Positions 1 through 5,497 are shown, counted from the stretch's first letter. The stretch is DNA of 5,497 bases from Methanosarcinaceae archaeon (GCA_030596385.1 JAUVKD010000087.1:1-5497), one strand, 5' to 3'. Notes: generated by a model not told the origin, from the sequence alone. A program made the numbers and translations.

Positions 1-1069
1 CAATGATCGCGTCATCTTCAGTATGTCCATCCCTGACAAGTTTCACACCAATTCCAGATAGCTGTTTTTCCGCTTCAGTGAAACTCATTCCAAGTATTGT
101 AATAGGATGGGGTATGGTCTCAACATCAAGTTGCTGTCCGGGTTGTGCCAATTTTATAAGTTCGATCCCTTTTGTGACATGTCCCACAACCGAATGCATA
201 ATACTGGAAGTACGGTCATCGCAGGATATGTACGCTCGTCCATTACCGTTACCGACTGTGCGTATCGAAACCGTGCCAACGACCCTTGGCTCAAAGTTCT
301 CATAATCGCACATCTCGCCCTGTAAATTATCATCAGAAATAAATGAACTTGATATTACGCCAACTTTAAATGTCCCATCACGCGTAAGTGACAAAAAATG
401 CTCTGCACCGTTAGGAGCATCAGGTACGAGCTCCACCTCAAAATTTGTGAATATTTTTACCCCATCATCGAGTTTTGTAGAAAGATCGGTCGTGCAAATA
501 CGCTCTGCCATTTGTTCCCATTCAATGACAGGTTCAATATGAATTATTGCATCACTTTTATTAAGTTCAAGTAAAATATTCTTACCACTTATAATCTTTG
601 CAAACGTTCCGTTTTCAGGAGCACCATAATCTGAAGTATGACGGTTTTTTGTAAATATCAAATAAGTATTCTTCGGGTCAAACCCGCCTGCACCAAAAAC
701 CACCTCAAAACGTTCAAAACTCTTAGCACCCCGTGTTGGGCGTATATCAGTACCAAACGGTCCGAACGCCACAGCATCCTTACTAATCCATCGGATATGA
801 GCACCTTCGAAATCCTTATGATGTTGAGCCCATATTTTTTTCGATGTTTCATCCGTACCCTCTAATTCTATACTAAATTCACCTTTTGGTGTTATAATAG
901 CATAGGAAATAATATCATCACCTTTGCGCCCAGTGATTTCCTTGAGTATCCCGATTGCAGTACCATCTTTATAGGAAGTGTTCGAAGCACTTATTGCTTC
1001 TTTGAGTGTTGCCCCTTCAGGTAATGTTACTTTCTGTTCATTAACCTCAACCATTATTTTATTACTCAT
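1..1069 (-). CDS. mmp3: Methanogenesis marker protein 3 (Mmp3, UPF0288/COG4070 cyclophilin-like), N-terminal 356 residues, C-terminus off the left edge
   Basis: The frame is open without a stop from the ATG at 1069 to the window edge, giving 356 residues; the family is about 500 long, so roughly the last third is missing. The start is supported by GGAGG at 1077-1081, 7 nt upstream. Residues 5-26 (V-E-V-N-E-Q-K-V-T-L-P-E-G-A-T-L) read like the first hairpin of a beta-grasp/ThiS-type domain. Residues 265-308 (GTVSIRT, then NGRAYISCDD and VVGHVTKGIELIKLA) resemble the core of cyclophilin-type prolyl isomerases, as expected for COG4070. From the literature as I recall it, Mmp3 co-purifies with McrC, Mmp7, Mmp17 and component A2 in the complex that reductively activates methyl-coenzyme M reductase in the cytoplasm. 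Its individual biochemical role is not settled. The gene has its own promoter and lies downstream of atwA on the same strand. Family assignment is from recognition of the sequence, not a search. Confidence 0.88.
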   Translation of the reverse strand, partial: MSNKIMVEVNEQKVTLPEGATLKEAISASNTSYKDGTAIGILKEITGRKGDDIISYAIITPKGEFSIELEGTDETSKKIWAQHHKDFEGAHIRWISKDAVAFGPFGTDIRPTRGAKSFERFEVVFGAGGFDPKNTYLIFTKNRHTSDYGAPENGTFAKIISGKNILLELNKSDAIIHIEPVIEWEQMAERICTTDLSTKLDDGVKIFTNFEVELVPDAPNGAEHFLSLTRDGTFKVGVISSSFISDDNLQGEMCDYENFEPRVVGTVSIRTVGNGNGRAYISCDDRTSSIMHSVVGHVTKGIELIKLAQPGQQLDVETIPHPITILGMSFTEAEKQLSGIGVKLVRDGHTEDDAII

Positions 1070-1076
1070 ATGAGCG

Positions 1077-1081
1077 CCTCC
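1077..1081 (-). promoter_or_regulatory. Shine-Dalgarno of mmp3
   Basis: CCTCC on the plus strand reads GGAGG on the coding strand, 7 nt before the ATG at 1069. It fixes the start of mmp3 and argues against the in-frame Met six codons in. Confidence 0.85.
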
Positions 1082-1128
1082 TGACTATTGTTTTACGAAA
1101 GTGTGATGAGGATAATAAGAAGAGAAAA

Positions 1129-1142
1129 TTATATAAGGTTTT
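1129..1142 (-). promoter_or_regulatory. Archaeal promoter (BRE + TATA) of mmp3
   Basis: On the minus strand the sequence reads AAAACC (1142-1137) followed directly by TTATATAA (1136-1129), a near-ideal BRE plus TATA box. A start about 25 nt downstream would lie near 1105-1110 and give a 5' leader of about 40 nt. mmp3 can therefore be transcribed independently of atwA even though both run in the same direction. Confidence 0.75.
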
Positions 1143-1196
1143 CTTTAACATTGTATGGATGATTTTACGATTGCAAGCAGATCAATAAATATGGAA

Positions 1197-1204
1197 TTAT
1201 ATTG
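1197..1204. repeat. Left target-site duplication TTATATTG of the MITE
   Basis: TTATATTG abuts the left inverted repeat (GTATCC begins at 1205) and is repeated exactly at 1319-1326 after the right inverted repeat. An exact 8-bp duplication points to relatively recent insertion. Confidence 0.8.
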
Positions 1205-1318
1205 GTATCCTCTTCAAATCTTAGGGTAACTGACTCCTTTTTGAAATCGAAAACCTGCTAAGGCAATTGATTTAGATAATCCGAATATGCATTTTACCCT
1301 GCTTTTTGAAGAGGATAC
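1205..1318. mobile_element. 114-bp miniature inverted-repeat transposable element (MITE-like)
   Basis: The left end reads GTATCCTCTTCAAA, four unmatched bases, then AGGGTAA (1205-1229). The right end (1294-1318), read on the minus strand, is GTATCCTCTTCAAA, four different bases, then AGGGTAA. This makes 25-bp terminal inverted repeats matching at 21 of 25 positions, with the outer 14 perfect. Immediately outside both ends lies the same 8-mer TTATATTG (1197-1204 and 1319-1326), as expected of a target-site duplication. The element is too short for a transposase and would need one supplied in trans. A related copy of its right half occurs at 5226-5275. It lies about 60 bp upstream of the mmp3 promoter. 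I cannot assign the parent insertion-sequence family from the ends alone. Confidence 0.82.
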
Positions 1319-1326
1319 TTATATTG
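1319..1326. repeat. Right target-site duplication TTATATTG of the MITE
   Basis: Exact copy of 1197-1204, directly following GGATAC at the right end of the element (1318). Confidence 0.8.
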
Positions 1327-1463
1327 TTCGAATTGAGACCGGATTTACATGATGCACGGGATATACAGAATAAAATCTCAAACAATATGTGTAACTCTTA
1401 CAAATCCAATTTAATATTATCTATATATTTATCGATCTAATCTTGGAGATATCCAGATAAATC
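1327..1463. other. Intergenic sequence downstream of atwA
   Basis: This AT-rich stretch separates the MITE from the atwA stop codon. I see no gene, no strong hairpin and no clear T-run terminator on the minus strand. Together with 1070-1204 and the MITE it makes up the gene-free interval of about 390 bp between atwA and mmp3. Transcription from atwA may end here, since mmp3 has its own promoter. Confidence 0.5.
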
Positions 1464-3080
1464 TTATGATTTATCCTCGGCCTCGACCCGTTCTTCTTCA
1501 GAGAGTTCAGATAAAACGATTTCAGGGGGGCCGATATCTATTATTTTTGCTGCTCTCATAAGAGCTATACGGTCGCATACTTCAAGCACAAAGTCCATAT
1601 CGTGTGATACGATCACAAAAGTCTCACCCATCTCCTCACGTGCCTTGAGGATTGATTTTGTAACCTCTATCTTTGTAATCGGATCCATCGTACCTGTAGG
1701 TTCATCCATAATGATTATCTTTGGTTCTTTAATGAGGATCTGGGTCAGTGCGACCCTGTGCCGTTCTCCTTCACTTAACTCATCTGCCATTTTAGACAAT
1801 ATAGATTTTGCCTTGTTCTCTGTAAAACCTGCTGTTTGAAGTGTCGTTAAGGCTTTTCGGACCCCAAGTTCATAAGGGAGATCAAGACCAATTGATTCTG
1901 TTAAATTATCAATAATTGTTCTGTGTGGATACAAACCGTATTCCTGATGAAGGATTCCCATGTATTTGGTAGCACGCCCCCTCTTATCAGGACCTGGAAC
2001 GGTCATGTCAACCCATTCATCGCCAATCCTTACGTCAATACTACCGCTTGTTGGTTGTATTACGCCCATTAATATCTCGGAGGTGGTTGTCTTTCCTGCA
2101 CCACTTACACCTACAAGACCGAATATCTCCCCTTCTTTCACATCAAATGATAGACCGTTTACTGCGCGCACAACACCCCTGTCAACTGAAACATATTTTT
2201 TAACAAGGTCCTTAACTTTTATGATAGATTCGCCAACTACAATATCATCATGTTTTTCAATCGTATCGACATGTTTCATAAACACTTTGGAAACTTTTAT
2301 AGGATCGCCTTCACTGACAATCTCGCCGTCTTCAAGGAAGATTGCCTTGTTTGCCAATTGTTCTATAACCTCGGACCAATGGGATGTGATTACCATTGTC
2401 ATATTAGATTCATTCACAGCATTCATGATAACATCATGAACGATCCCAGCAGTTTTCGGATCAAGAGTACCTGTAGGCTCATCCGCAAGGAGCAGCATCG
2501 GTTTTCTCACAAGTTGTCTTGCAAGAACAACTCTTTGTTTTTCACCACCACTAAGATCACGTGCTATGTGCATCATACGATGGGACATCTGCACTTTATC
2601 AATAAGATCTACTGCTTTTGACAATGCATCAACACTTGAGTGTCCGATCTCTGTGAAGGAGTTCATGACATTAACAATAACCCGCTCATCACCATATAAT
2701 GCGAATGTGCGCTGAAGCATGATCGCAATTCTTTTTGTGGTCTCTTTTCTTTGGGGGTCATTTGCCTGAAGTTTGACAAAATCAATCTCATGTGCCTGCA
2801 TTGTTTCGTCATCACATATTGGGCATTTATGGCCTATTTTGCTTGGAGGTTCCATGTAGCCACATTTGCCACAACGAGCCAAATGGTAGATTACCTCTCC
2901 ACTGATACTCTTATATTGTTCAACTCCTCGCAAGACATGCATAAGAACGGTCTTGCCAGATCCACTTCGACCCAATATACCAACGACTTCTCCTTCATTA
3001 ATATTAAGATTAATGTTGTTCAATACCTTGGTTCCTTCGTATTCAAGAATCAGGTTTTTGATCTCTATGAACAATGCCAT
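1464..3080 (-). CDS. atwA: Methyl-coenzyme M reductase system component A2 (AtwA), tandem ABC-type ATPase
   Basis: This is a 538-residue soluble protein with two complete ABC ATPase domains and no membrane segments. Domain 1 has Walker A GRSGSGKT (37-44), signature LSGGE (176-180), Walker B LLLADE (196-201) and switch His234. Domain 2 has GVSGAGKT (324-331), Q379, LSEGE (435-439), IIIMDE (455-460) and His493. A four-cysteine zinc-ribbon-like insert (C70, C73, C86, C89) sits between Walker A and the Q-loop of domain 1, typical of component A2 of methanogens. A2 supplies ATP hydrolysis for reductive activation of the nickel of F430 in MCR, together with McrC and Mmp proteins. I place the start at the ATG at 3080, with GGAGG 8 nt upstream. 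A TTG at 3098 would add six residues but has that ribosome binding site inside its own codons. A separate promoter with possible operator repeats precedes the gene. Confidence 0.93.
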   Translation of the reverse strand: MALFIEIKNLILEYEGTKVLNNINLNINEGEVVGILGRSGSGKTVLMHVLRGVEQYKSISGEVIYHLARCGKCGYMEPPSKIGHKCPICDDETMQAHEIDFVKLQANDPQRKETTKRIAIMLQRTFALYGDERVIVNVMNSFTEIGHSSVDALSKAVDLIDKVQMSHRMMHIARDLSGGEKQRVVLARQLVRKPMLLLADEPTGTLDPKTAGIVHDVIMNAVNESNMTMVITSHWSEVIEQLANKAIFLEDGEIVSEGDPIKVSKVFMKHVDTIEKHDDIVVGESIIKVKDLVKKYVSVDRGVVRAVNGLSFDVKEGEIFGLVGVSGAGKTTTSEILMGVIQPTSGSIDVRIGDEWVDMTVPGPDKRGRATKYMGILHQEYGLYPHRTIIDNLTESIGLDLPYELGVRKALTTLQTAGFTENKAKSILSKMADELSEGERHRVALTQILIKEPKIIIMDEPTGTMDPITKIEVTKSILKAREEMGETFVIVSHDMDFVLEVCDRIALMRAAKIIDIGPPEIVLSELSEEERVEAEDKS

Positions 3081-3088
3081 TATGATTT

Positions 3089-3093
3089 CCTCC
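3089..3093 (-). promoter_or_regulatory. Shine-Dalgarno of atwA, decides the start
   Basis: GGAGG on the coding strand, 8 nt before the ATG at 3080. It makes ATG (M-A-L-F) the start rather than the upstream TTG at 3098, whose codons 2-4 overlap this site. Confidence 0.85.
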
Positions 3094-3133
3094 GACAAAA
3101 TTGGATGGTGTAATGTTTTAATTAAATAATTAT

Positions 3134-3152
3134 TTAGTTTAAGTTAGTTTAA
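3134..3152. repeat. Two phased direct repeats TTAGTTTAA, candidate operator of atwA
   Basis: TTAGTTTAA occurs at 3134-3142 and again at 3144-3152, one base apart, giving a 10-bp period close to one helical turn. A degenerate third unit TTACTTAA follows at 3154-3161, inside the TATA element. The pair lies between the predicted TATA box and the predicted transcription start of atwA, where a bound repressor would block initiation. The region is very AT-rich, so chance is possible. Confidence 0.4.
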
Positions 3153-3153
3153 A

Positions 3154-3168
3154 TTACTTAAAGGTTTT
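3154..3168 (-). promoter_or_regulatory. Probable archaeal promoter of atwA
   Basis: The minus strand reads AAAACC (3168-3163) followed by TTTAAGTAA (3162-3154). The BRE-like hexamer is identical to the one before mmp3, but the TATA part is weaker. Predicted start near 3130 and a leader of about 50 nt. A weaker box than that of mmp3 would suit activator- or repressor-tuned expression; this is inference. Confidence 0.5.
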
Positions 3169-3355
3169 GTAAAACATGTGCAAAACTCAATGTCTTATTA
3201 CATCATATGTTTTATGTTTGAACATTACCAATTATAAAATTGATATGAACTATAATTACAATATAGAAAGCACTACATAAACATAACGCATTATTTACGC
3301 ACTGTGAACTTCCAAAATCAAGTGCAATAGACGTAATATAATAATGTTGAGATTA
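3169..3355. other. AT-rich intergenic region between the HAD gene and the atwA promoter
   Basis: No gene, RNA or strong hairpin is visible. It must hold the 3' end of the HAD transcript, but no distinct T-rich terminator stands out on the minus strand. Confidence 0.45.
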
Positions 3356-4156
3356 CTATAAATTACCAATTATACCAATAACTTCTGCAATGTCTTTAAT
3401 TACGACATCTGCCGCATTCTTAAGTTTTTGCGGTCGCACATCCCCCTGCTGAGTAGTCATAATTCCTATATCTGCTGCTCTTAATGCAAGTATGTCGTTT
3501 ATGCCATCCCCTACCATCACCACGACATCATATTTTTCCTTCATTTCAAGAACAATACGCTCTTTGTCCTGTGTTGTTGCGATATCAAATACCCTTTCAA
3601 TAGGAATTTTTACAACTTTTGCAAGTTGCCGCAAATTACGCATGCTGTCCCCGGACGCAATGTAGGTATCAATTCCCATTTTATTCAGTGTTTTAATAGT
3701 AAGGGGGGTGTTCCGGAAAATCCGTCCGCCCGTGCTCAATACATATGATGCCGAATCATTCTGCGAATCAGCGATAATACCTACTGCAAGATAAAAAACA
3801 TTTGGACATTGATCAGTGACACAATTGAGCACATCATGGAAATCACTTATCATAACTTTGCTATTTTTGATGATATTAAATGCCATATGTACTGTAAAAG
3901 GACTGCTTGAGCAACTTATATCTATCGAGATATCATTGTCATTGATGAACTTAATCAAAGATATTGCAGGATCTTGTCTTATAATCGTTTCCGGTTCAGT
4001 GTGGAGAATAACGAGTGCTTGATGTGGTTTTTTTGCAACAAGTGCAGTACTTTCAATATTGTTGAACATACAACCTGTAACCGGATCCTTCGCCACACGG
4101 TACATATGCAGTAGCGTGCCGGCACTGTCGAATATTACAGCAATACGTTTTTGCAT
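3356..4156 (-). CDS. Soluble P-type-ATPase-like HAD-superfamily protein (MJ0968-like)
   Basis: A 266-residue cytosolic protein without membrane segments. HAD motifs are in order: motif I FDSAGTL with nucleophile Asp10, motif II with Ser168 (ASGDS), motif III Lys198 (TTQDKER), and motif IV GDGIND (216-221) followed by LALRAADIGI, as in the phosphorylation domain of P-type ATPases. The second position after Asp10 is Ala12, where most HAD phosphatases carry the general-acid Asp and P-type ATPases carry Thr (DKTGT). As I recall, Methanocaldococcus jannaschii MJ0968, described as a soluble P-type ATPase, shares the DSAGTL motif. ATP or another phosphate ester hydrolysis via an aspartyl-phosphate is the likely chemistry; the substrate is unknown. 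It follows the PSH gene by 52 bp on the same strand and is probably co-transcribed. No Shine-Dalgarno precedes the ATG, and an in-frame TAG just upstream rules out an N-terminal extension. Confidence 0.82.
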   Translation of the reverse strand: MQKRIAVIFDSAGTLLHMYRVAKDPVTGCMFNNIESTALVAKKPHQALVILHTEPETIIRQDPAISLIKFINDNDISIDISCSSSPFTVHMAFNIIKNSKVMISDFHDVLNCVTDQCPNVFYLAVGIIADSQNDSASYVLSTGGRIFRNTPLTIKTLNKMGIDTYIASGDSMRNLRQLAKVVKIPIERVFDIATTQDKERIVLEMKEKYDVVVMVGDGINDILALRAADIGIMTTQQGDVRPQKLKNAADVVIKDIAEVIGIIGNL

Positions 4157-4208
4157 GAAATAATGATTGAACTAATGCGTAATTACCTTTTCGACAAAAT
4201 TCCAATTA

Positions 4209-5117
4209 TCAGTAGAGCGGCGAACCTGATAACAGGCACCCTGCAATATATCCCAATATCACGCCGCTGTTCAAAAATGGTAAACCCGCTTGTGGTTTCC
4301 CTTTCATGACAAAAATGCCAAGTGCAAAGAATCCTGCAATTGTCCCGATCATTGCGCCAAGTGCCGGATACGATATGGGTCCTGCATGTTCTATAAAAAT
4401 ATATGCGGATACTACGAGTATAGTCGGCATCACTGCATCACCCAGTCCCATGAAAAACGCTTCTTTTTCGCCCTGTTTGTCGAACTTTTCTGTCCTGAAA
4501 GAATATCCGGAATGTTTGGGTATGACAAACAGTATTGGAAGTTTAAGTTCCATCACGCCGTCTGCCAGTGTGATCATGTGCTTTGTCTTGTACACTGATA
4601 TAACATCATAGATTGCCAGCAACACCAAAAGTACAATGGTTGGTATGACTGCGAGTGATATTCCAAAAATAGCAGCAGCACCTGCGCCTACCATGAGCCC
4701 GATACCATTAATGACATACCATTCAGGAAACTTGTACAGGACCACAGTACTACCAGTGGAAAGCAGGATAGATATCACACTATTTGTGATCGGTGATACC
4801 GATGTGAGCGAAAAGAGTGCATAAAGTACATAATAAAGAGTTGATGCGACAGCCAATAGGATTACGAGCTGAATTATCCATTTCATGTTCTTTTTGATAG
4901 CAACAAGTAGCATGAACGTAAAGATGAATATAAGGCCGATGTAGTATAGTGAATTCATAGTTGCTGTGGGGTCTTCAAAAGCGACCATGTCTTCCGCTTG
5001 CATTGGTGCAGCCAAAAGAATTGCAAAAATTTGCACAACAATTATAATTCCTGCCATTGCCACAATTGGCATGTAACTTGAAATAGTTAGTTTTTCAGGT
5101 GGCTTTTCCGAACTCAT
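4209..5117 (-). CDS. Presenilin/signal-peptide-peptidase family intramembrane aspartyl protease (PSH)
   Basis: A 302-residue polytopic membrane protein with about nine hydrophobic segments (roughly 17-38, 57-74, 79-103, 111-128, 135-152, 154-174, 226-243, 249-270 and 281-297). The catalytic aspartates of the A22 family are in place: Asp171 in IYDVISVYKTKHM at the end of TM6 and Asp227 in FFMGLGDAVMP at the start of TM7. The PAL-like motif is QAGLPFLNSG (276-285), as in archaeal PSH proteins. Length and spacing match the structurally known Methanoculleus marisnigri homologue (about 301 residues, aspartates near 162 and 220). It would cleave transmembrane helices within the cytoplasmic membrane; natural substrates in archaea are not known to me. 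A GGAG (5128-5131) lies 10 nt before the ATG and a TATA box lies about 45 nt upstream. It leads a probable two-gene unit with the HAD gene. Confidence 0.93.
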   Translation of the reverse strand: MSSEKPPEKLTISSYMPIVAMAGIIIVVQIFAILLAAPMQAEDMVAFEDPTATMNSLYYIGLIFIFTFMLLVAIKKNMKWIIQLVILLAVASTLYYVLYALFSLTSVSPITNSVISILLSTGSTVVLYKFPEWYVINGIGLMVGAGAAAIFGISLAVIPTIVLLVLLAIYDVISVYKTKHMITLADGVMELKLPILFVIPKHSGYSFRTEKFDKQGEKEAFFMGLGDAVMPTILVVSAYIFIEHAGPISYPALGAMIGTIAGFFALGIFVMKGKPQAGLPFLNSGVILGYIAGCLLSGSPLY

Positions 5118-5160
5118 ATATTTTAGACTCCATGCAATCAGTATGATTGTTCATATTGTG

Positions 5161-5173
5161 ATATAATATAAAA
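5161..5173 (-). promoter_or_regulatory. TATA box of the PSH-HAD unit
   Basis: The minus strand reads TTTTATATTATAT, an extended TATA element. A start about 25 nt downstream would fall near 5138, giving a leader of about 20 nt that includes the GGAG at 5128-5131. No clear purine-rich BRE precedes it. Confidence 0.55.
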
Positions 5174-5225
5174 CTGTAACTATTAATCCCTTTTTAAAAA
5201 CGGAGACCGATATCGAAATATCAGG

Positions 5226-5275
5226 GTATCCACTTCAAAAAGCAGGGTAAAATGCATATTCGGATTACCTAAATC
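5226..5275 (-). repeat. Second copy of the right half of the MITE, truncated or decayed
   Basis: Read on the minus strand, 5275-5226 matches 1269-1318 at 48 of 50 positions and stops at the same GTATCC terminus (5226-5231 on the plus strand). Similarity fades inward, with scattered matches such as ATCGAAA near 5291-5297. The opposite inverted repeat and a target-site duplication are not recognisable, so this looks like an old or truncated copy. It lies about 50 bp upstream of the PSH TATA box. Confidence 0.8.
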
Positions 5276-5323
5276 GTATTTGTATAGATGGTTTCGATAA
5301 AATTCCGATTGACAGCCCATACT

Positions 5324-5357
5324 GCAATACCCCGCACAGCAATACCGCCGCAGGCGG
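5324..5357. repeat. Short direct repeat plus GC-rich hairpin
   Basis: GCAATACC occurs at 5324-5331 and 5339-5346, each followed by CCGCA (the second copy after one extra G). The second copy runs into CCGCC-GCA-GGCGG (5345-5357), a 5-bp perfect G+C stem. This local GC peak stands out in an AT-rich spacer and would form a small stable stem in RNA or DNA. No T-run follows on either strand, so it is not an obvious terminator. Confidence 0.4.
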
Positions 5358-5370
5358 CAGATTCCATACA

Positions 5371-5421
5371 TTATAACCTTAACTCCGAATGAATAGGGAA
5401 TAAGTCACCCCCAAATATCAT
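5371..5421 (-). other. Possible 16-residue leader ORF with a strong ribosome binding site
   Basis: AAAGGAG lies 8 nt before an ATG (5421-5419) opening MIFGGDLFPIHSELRL and stopping at 5371. The stop overlaps the ATG of a 62-codon frame (5371-5183) in the TAATG arrangement typical of translational coupling. A TATA-like GGTATATAGGG is at 5494-5484. The downstream frame has an unnatural composition and runs through the MITE fragment, so this may be the remnant start of a disrupted gene rather than a working peptide. Confidence 0.25.
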
Positions 5422-5490
5422 ATTACGTACTCCTTTCGCAAATTAAACCAACGTAAGTACTGATACCTTTATTACAACCTATTCCCTATA
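5392..5490. repeat. Separated inverted repeat ATAGGGAATA / TATTCCCTAT
   Basis: ATAGGGAATA at 5393-5402 pairs with TATTCCCTAT at 5480-5489, about 77 bp apart. They bracket an AT-rich stretch holding the AAAGGAG and the start of the 16-codon ORF. It could be a pair of operator half-sites, ends of another small element, or chance. Confidence 0.3.
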
Positions 5491-5497
5491 TACCGAA

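Larger units (their letters stand above)
5118..5497. other. Non-coding region upstream of the PSH gene
   Basis: A roughly 380-bp stretch without a convincing gene. From left to right it holds the PSH leader and TATA box, the MITE-derived repeat, a direct repeat with a GC-rich hairpin, and a possible leader ORF bracketed by an inverted repeat. No frame is open across the right window edge on the minus strand, so the next gene lies outside. Confidence 0.6.

Noticed and set aside
3..325. Plus-strand ORFs at the left end
   Set aside because: They are antisense shadows of mmp3, whose minus-strand frame is open across the entire interval and matches a known family.
638..865. Overlapping ORFs on both strands within mmp3
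   Set aside because: Out of frame with mmp3 and without supporting signals.
1464..3098. Longer atwA form starting at TTG 3098
   Set aside because: The GGAGG site falls inside codons 2-4 of that form and is ideally spaced for the ATG at 3080.
1645..3113. Plus-strand ORFs inside atwA
   Set aside because: Antisense shadows of a strongly conserved tandem ABC ATPase; no SD or family features.
3169..3355. Terminator for the HAD gene
   Set aside because: No hairpin with a T-run and no long T-tract on the minus strand could be defended.
4290..4824. Plus-strand ORFs inside the PSH gene
   Set aside because: Antisense shadows of the presenilin homologue, whose catalytic motifs are clear on the minus strand.
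5183..5371. 62-codon minus-strand ORF
   Set aside because: Composition is unnatural (many Cys and Arg from the GC-rich hairpin), and its second half is simply the translated MITE fragment. No SD of its own; at best it is a coupled or decayed frame.
5218..5425. Possible target-site duplication around the second MITE copy (ATATCAGG before 5226, ATATCATA near 5416)
   Set aside because: Only 6 of 8 bases agree and no inverted repeat end precedes the distant copy, so chance is more likely.

Overview
The window looks like a methanogenic archaeon, or a close MCR-bearing relative, most likely of the Methanosarcinales/Methanomicrobia type. Two genes belong to the activation system of methyl-coenzyme M reductase (MCR): methanogenesis marker protein 3 (mmp3, C-terminus off the left edge) and component A2 (atwA). 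A presenilin-type intramembrane protease (PSH) of the kind known from Methanoculleus is also present. The DNA is moderately AT-rich, promoters are archaeal BRE/TATA boxes, and GGAGG-type ribosome binding sites occur. Genus cannot be fixed from sequence reading alone.

Layout: all four confident genes lie on the minus strand, so transcription runs right to left. From the right: a roughly 380-bp non-coding region (5118-5497) with repeat fragments, a GC-rich hairpin and a TATA box; the PSH presenilin homologue (4209-5117); after a 52-bp gap, a soluble P-type-ATPase-like HAD protein (3356-4156), probably co-transcribed with PSH; an AT-rich promoter region (3081-3355) with two phased TTAGTTTAA repeats; atwA (1464-3080); a roughly 390-bp intergenic region (1070-1463); and mmp3 (from 1069 off the left edge).

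The most notable non-genic feature is a 114-bp miniature inverted-repeat element at 1205-1318. It has 25-bp imperfect terminal inverted repeats (21/25) and a perfect 8-bp flanking duplication TTATATTG, and it sits just upstream of the mmp3 promoter. A second copy of one end (48 of 50 bases identical, opposite orientation) lies upstream of the PSH promoter at 5226-5275. This marks a dispersed mobile repeat family.

Functionally, Mmp3 and the A2 ATPase are reported partners in the ATP-dependent complex that reduces the nickel of cofactor F430 in MCR. PSH and the HAD protein have no established link to that process, and their proximity is only suggestive. I see no CRISPR array, tRNA, rRNA or convincing new multi-gene system.
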